A stretch of 8,150 nucleotides of DNA, taken from the NCBI GenBank assembly GCA_903872255.1, contig CAIQJW010000011.1, positions 1 through 8,150 of the forward strand. The letters run 5' to 3'. Below, in pieces: positions 6,115 to 8,150 of this stretch. The stretch's first letter is position 1. Each line of letters begins with the position of its first letter. The notes below the pieces were generated by a model that was given only the letters and a program-made list of their open reading frames with translations, was not told the DNA's origin and ran no database searches. The position numbers and the translations under genes were made by a program. The DNA is from an uncultured delta proteobacterium (GTDB lineage: Bacteria; Desulfobacterota; Syntrophorhabdia; Syntrophorhabdales; Syntrophorhabdaceae).

Positions 6115-6142
6115 TCGCCTTTCGCCTTTCGCCTTTAGCCTT
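6115..6142 (-). repeat. heptamer array TCGCCTT, inverted relative to the 6047-6081 array
   Basis: Three exact TCGCCTT units (6115-6135) and one TAGCCTT (6136-6142). The reverse complement is AAGGCGA, differing by one base from the AAGGCGT unit of the array at 6047-6081. The two can pair as a long stem of 6-bp GC-containing blocks with a T:T mismatch every seventh position, around a loop of roughly 30 nt. Confidence 0.92.
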
Positions 6143-6168
6143 CTAATATTGACTTCACGGCCTGGTTT

Positions 6169-6939
6169 ATGATTTATAAATGCATGGAAAAGATCAAGAC
6201 TATATACAGCCCGGTATTTCTTACAGATTACCCTACTGTCGATTGCGAAAATCCCGACAGGGTGGAGTTCATTTACGCGAAGATCAAAGATATCGCTGAC
6301 ATTATCGAACCCGAGCCGTGCACCCTATCGGACCTTGCCTTATGCCATAGCGAAGCTATAATAAAGACCGTCGCACGGACCAAAGAGGTTTTTGACACCG
6401 CTATTTTGGCTGTCGGCGGAGCAATGATGGCCGCCGAGATCGCCTTAAGGGAGCCGTCTTTTGCCCTCATCAGACCGCCGGGCCATCATGCAGGACATAA
6501 TTTCAACGGAGGTTTCTGTTTTTTCAATAATATGGCGATCGCCGTGAAGAACCTCCTTGCACACGATACGGTCGAAAGCGCGCTGATAGTCGACATTGAT
6601 CTCCATTACGGAAACGGCACGCATGATATCGTTAAGTCGGATCCCAGGATCGCGTTCAGAGATATTGATGCACGGTCGAGAGAAGGATTTTTTAAGGACC
6701 TTGAAGAGGCCCTCGCCGACGCATCGAACTTCGATGTCCTGGGATGTTCGGTTGGATTCGACACATACGTCCGGGATTGGGGCGGCCTGCTGTACGGAGA
6801 GGATTATCATAAGGTTGGTTCCATGCTCTTTTCGGCCAATCAACGTCTCTTCTGCCTCCTGGAAGGCGGATACTATGTGGCAGATCTCGGCACCAACACC
6901 AGCTTTCTCCTTCAGGGTATCCTGAAGGCTTGTTCGTAG
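6169..6939 (+). CDS. histone-deacetylase-family (AcuC/acetylpolyamine amidohydrolase-like) zinc hydrolase, compact form
   Basis: 256 residues. Arginase/deacetylase-fold enzymes remove acetyl groups from lysines or polyamines using an active-site zinc. Visible motifs: RPPGHHAGHNFNGGFCFFNN with the catalytic pair H106/H107; DIDLHYGNGT with metal ligands D144 and H146; GFDTYVRDWGG with ligand D198; and LLEGGY with the transition-state tyrosine Y235. All expected catalytic residues are present. The protein is shorter than AcuC or HDLP (about 375): only 54 residues separate the two metal-ligand aspartates, against about 90 in HDLP, so surface loops are missing. Small deacetylase-family members of about 250 residues with a DWGG motif do exist, so this need not be truncation. 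An alternative start is Met6 at 6184; neither start has a good Shine-Dalgarno. It diverges from selB and overlaps comEC downstream. The substrate is unknown. Confidence 0.85.
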   Translation: MIYKCMEKIKTIYSPVFLTDYPTVDCENPDRVEFIYAKIKDIADIIEPEPCTLSDLALCHSEAIIKTVARTKEVFDTAILAVGGAMMAAEIALREPSFALIRPPGHHAGHNFNGGFCFFNNMAIAVKNLLAHDTVESALIVDIDLHYGNGTHDIVKSDPRIAFRDIDARSREGFFKDLEEALADASNFDVLGCSVGFDTYVRDWGGLLYGEDYHKVGSMLFSANQRLFCLLEGGYYVADLGTNTSFLLQGILKACS

Positions 6940-8150
6940 CTTCGGTTAGTGCTTTTATAGCAGGCATATATCTCGGGACTGTTCAACATTACACCATCGC
7001 ATCCGTAGGGATCCCCCTTCTTGTTTTGCTGTTGCTCCTGCCCCTCTCCTTTCGGTTTCATTTCTATCGCCTGTCGGTCATAGTGCTTATTATTGCTTTT
7101 TTCCTGACCGGGATGTTAAGGGTATCGCTGACGGTTCGTGAAGATCCCCCGGTTCCCGGTAACATCCCTGACGTATACAGCGGGACGGTGGTCGAGTCGT
7201 CCCGGACCACAAAGGTCATCGAACTTAGCTCGCCTGCATCCTTGAACGGGGTAAAAGCCATTATCCGTTCGGAACGGCCTGCCGGCATCGGCGATACTGT
7301 CATCGCGTCCGGAACACTCAAGGAACTCGCTCTTAATTTCAAAAATCCCGGCCTCATTTCCTGGAAATGGATAAAAAGGCTTGAGGGAACGTTATGCGAG
7401 ATCCGGGGGAACCTGATCTCAATACGCGAAAATCCCGGGATGATCGAATCGGTACGGCGATATTGTGCCGGAAAGATCGATGCAAGCGGCGCTGTGCACG
7501 CCGGCGTGATAAAAGCTCTTACTATTGGCGATACGGCAGGAATCACCGATGCTACAAAAGAACTTTTCCTGAAAACGGGAACAACGCATATCCTGTCAAT
7601 ATCAGGATCACACCTCGCAGTCGTCACCGCTTTTGTGTTCTTCGTAGTCACCTATCTCTTGCGCATCAATCCAAAATTGCGCCAAAAAGGAGCGGACCGG
7701 CGTTATGCCGCGCTTATCACGATCCCTTTTGCTATAGGATTTATGTTGATAAGCGGTTCGAGCCTTCCGGCCATACGGTCGACCATCATGGCCGTTGCTT
7801 ACATGCTCGCAATCATCTTAGATCGCGGCCGACACATCGAAAATGGCCTTTTCCTCGCTGCTCTTGCAATATTGACGATCTATCCTTTTTCCGTGTTCTC
7901 GCCTTCATTTCAACTGACCTTTATCAGCGTTCTCTTCATAATCCTTGCGAATAAGGCCTACGGGCACAAACTCGTTCAAATGCCCCGCTTCCCCCGATGG
8001 CTGCTATCTATGGTCCTCGTAACAATAACCGCCACAGCGGGGACCCTTCCTGTAGTTCTCTATCATTTTTATGGTTTTAACCCGTTAAGTATGTTCCATA
8101 ATCTTATAGCCGTCCCTCTCATGTGCATTATAGCGACCCCTTTGTCTCTC
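6930..8150 (+). CDS. comEC: ComEC/Rec2-family DNA uptake channel, N-terminal part (cut by window end)
   Basis: Open through about 407 codons to the window edge; full-length proteins are about 700-800 residues. ComEC is the inner-membrane channel that brings single-stranded DNA into the cytoplasm in natural transformation. Hydrophobic helices occupy about residues 3-62 (SVSAFIAGIYLG; VGIPLLVLLLLLPLSF; VIVLIIAFFLTG). An OB-like soluble region (DUF4131 type, about 75-170: YSGTVVESSRTT, GDTVIASGTL, NPGLISWKW) follows. The Competence domain starts near 195 and carries HILSISGSHLAVV (from H220; usual form HLLAISGLHIG), LPAIRSTIMA and SPSFQLTF (324-331; usual PGFQLSF). No ATG or GTG lies before the first helix; TTG at 6930 is the likely start and overlaps the deacetylase stop by 10 bp, suggesting coupling. 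The first in-frame ATG, at 7113, would remove the first helices. Confidence 0.88.
   Translation, partial: MFVASVSAFIAGIYLGTVQHYTIASVGIPLLVLLLLLPLSFRFHFYRLSVIVLIIAFFLTGMLRVSLTVREDPPVPGNIPDVYSGTVVESSRTTKVIELSSPASLNGVKAIIRSERPAGIGDTVIASGTLKELALNFKNPGLISWKWIKRLEGTLCEIRGNLISIRENPGMIESVRRYCAGKIDASGAVHAGVIKALTIGDTAGITDATKELFLKTGTTHILSISGSHLAVVTAFVFFVVTYLLRINPKLRQKGADRRYAALITIPFAIGFMLISGSSLPAIRSTIMAVAYMLAIILDRGRHIENGLFLAALAILTIYPFSVFSPSFQLTFISVLFIILANKAYGHKLVQMPRFPRWLLSMVLVTITATAGTLPVVLYHFYGFNPLSMFHNLIAVPLMCIIATPLSL

Noticed and set aside
6144..6180. TTGACT (6149-6154) with TATAAA (6175-6180) as a deacetylase promoter
   Set aside because: Spacing is 20 bp and the transcript would begin at or after the likely start codons at 6169 and 6184.
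7064..7954. Long open frames on both strands (7064-7651 minus, 7394-7954 plus)
   Set aside because: Both overlap the ComEC frame, which shows clear family motifs throughout; the alternatives look like compositional artefacts.

Overview
The window reads as chromosome of an anaerobic, probably deltaproteobacterial-grade organism, perhaps a Syntrophorhabdus- or Syntrophus-like syntroph. This is an inference from the style of the genes (a well-expressed thiolase-family enzyme, a bacterial-type SelB, an ExeA-type ATPase carrying an SH3 domain, a small histone-deacetylase-family enzyme) and from roughly balanced base composition. No rRNA or other marker is present to settle the taxonomy.

Left part, plus strand. 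An AT-rich leader with two perfect palindromes (1-91) precedes a thiolase-family CDS (92-1303), which ends in a clear intrinsic terminator (1328-1360). A two-gene unit follows: a secreted staphylococcal-nuclease-fold protein with a C-terminal Cys/His metal-binding module (1466-2083), overlapping by 22 bp a membrane-anchored ExeA/GspA-like AAA ATPase with a C-terminal SH3 domain (2062-3573). The nuclease-fold protein has lost all the residues expected for catalysis.

Middle. The 556 bp between the convergent ATPase and selB genes is a repeat island. It holds several degenerate copies of a CGCCGTCATCCCGG palindromic repeat, a perfect 35-bp inverted repeat (3731-3765 and 3989-4023) enclosing an AT-rich core, and a 32-bp tandem repeat (4013-4082). 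The core carries, on the minus strand, the decayed start of a GIY-YIG endonuclease gene (3813-3946). A one-base deletion in its YIG motif and the loss of its middle make it a pseudogene. The whole resembles a mobile intergenic element (REP or MITE type) whose resident nuclease has died.

Right part. selB (minus, 4130-6019) and a histone-deacetylase-family gene (plus, 6169-6939) diverge from a 149-bp region built of two heptamer arrays in inverted orientation (AAGGCGT units against TCGCCTT units), able to form a long regularly interrupted hairpin. The deacetylase gene is followed, with a 10-bp overlap, by a comEC/rec2 DNA-uptake channel gene that runs off the window (6930 to beyond 8150) and appears to start at TTG.

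How the genes relate: selB implies selenocysteine-containing proteins elsewhere in the genome. The thiolase points to acyl-CoA metabolism. ComEC and the extracytoplasmic SNase-fold protein both relate loosely to DNA at the cell surface, but nothing in the sequence links them functionally. No single new system is clearly demonstrated. The best candidates for a second look are the inverted-repeat element with its dead GIY-YIG core, the catalytically degenerate nuclease coupled to an ExeA-type ATPase, and the inverted heptamer arrays.
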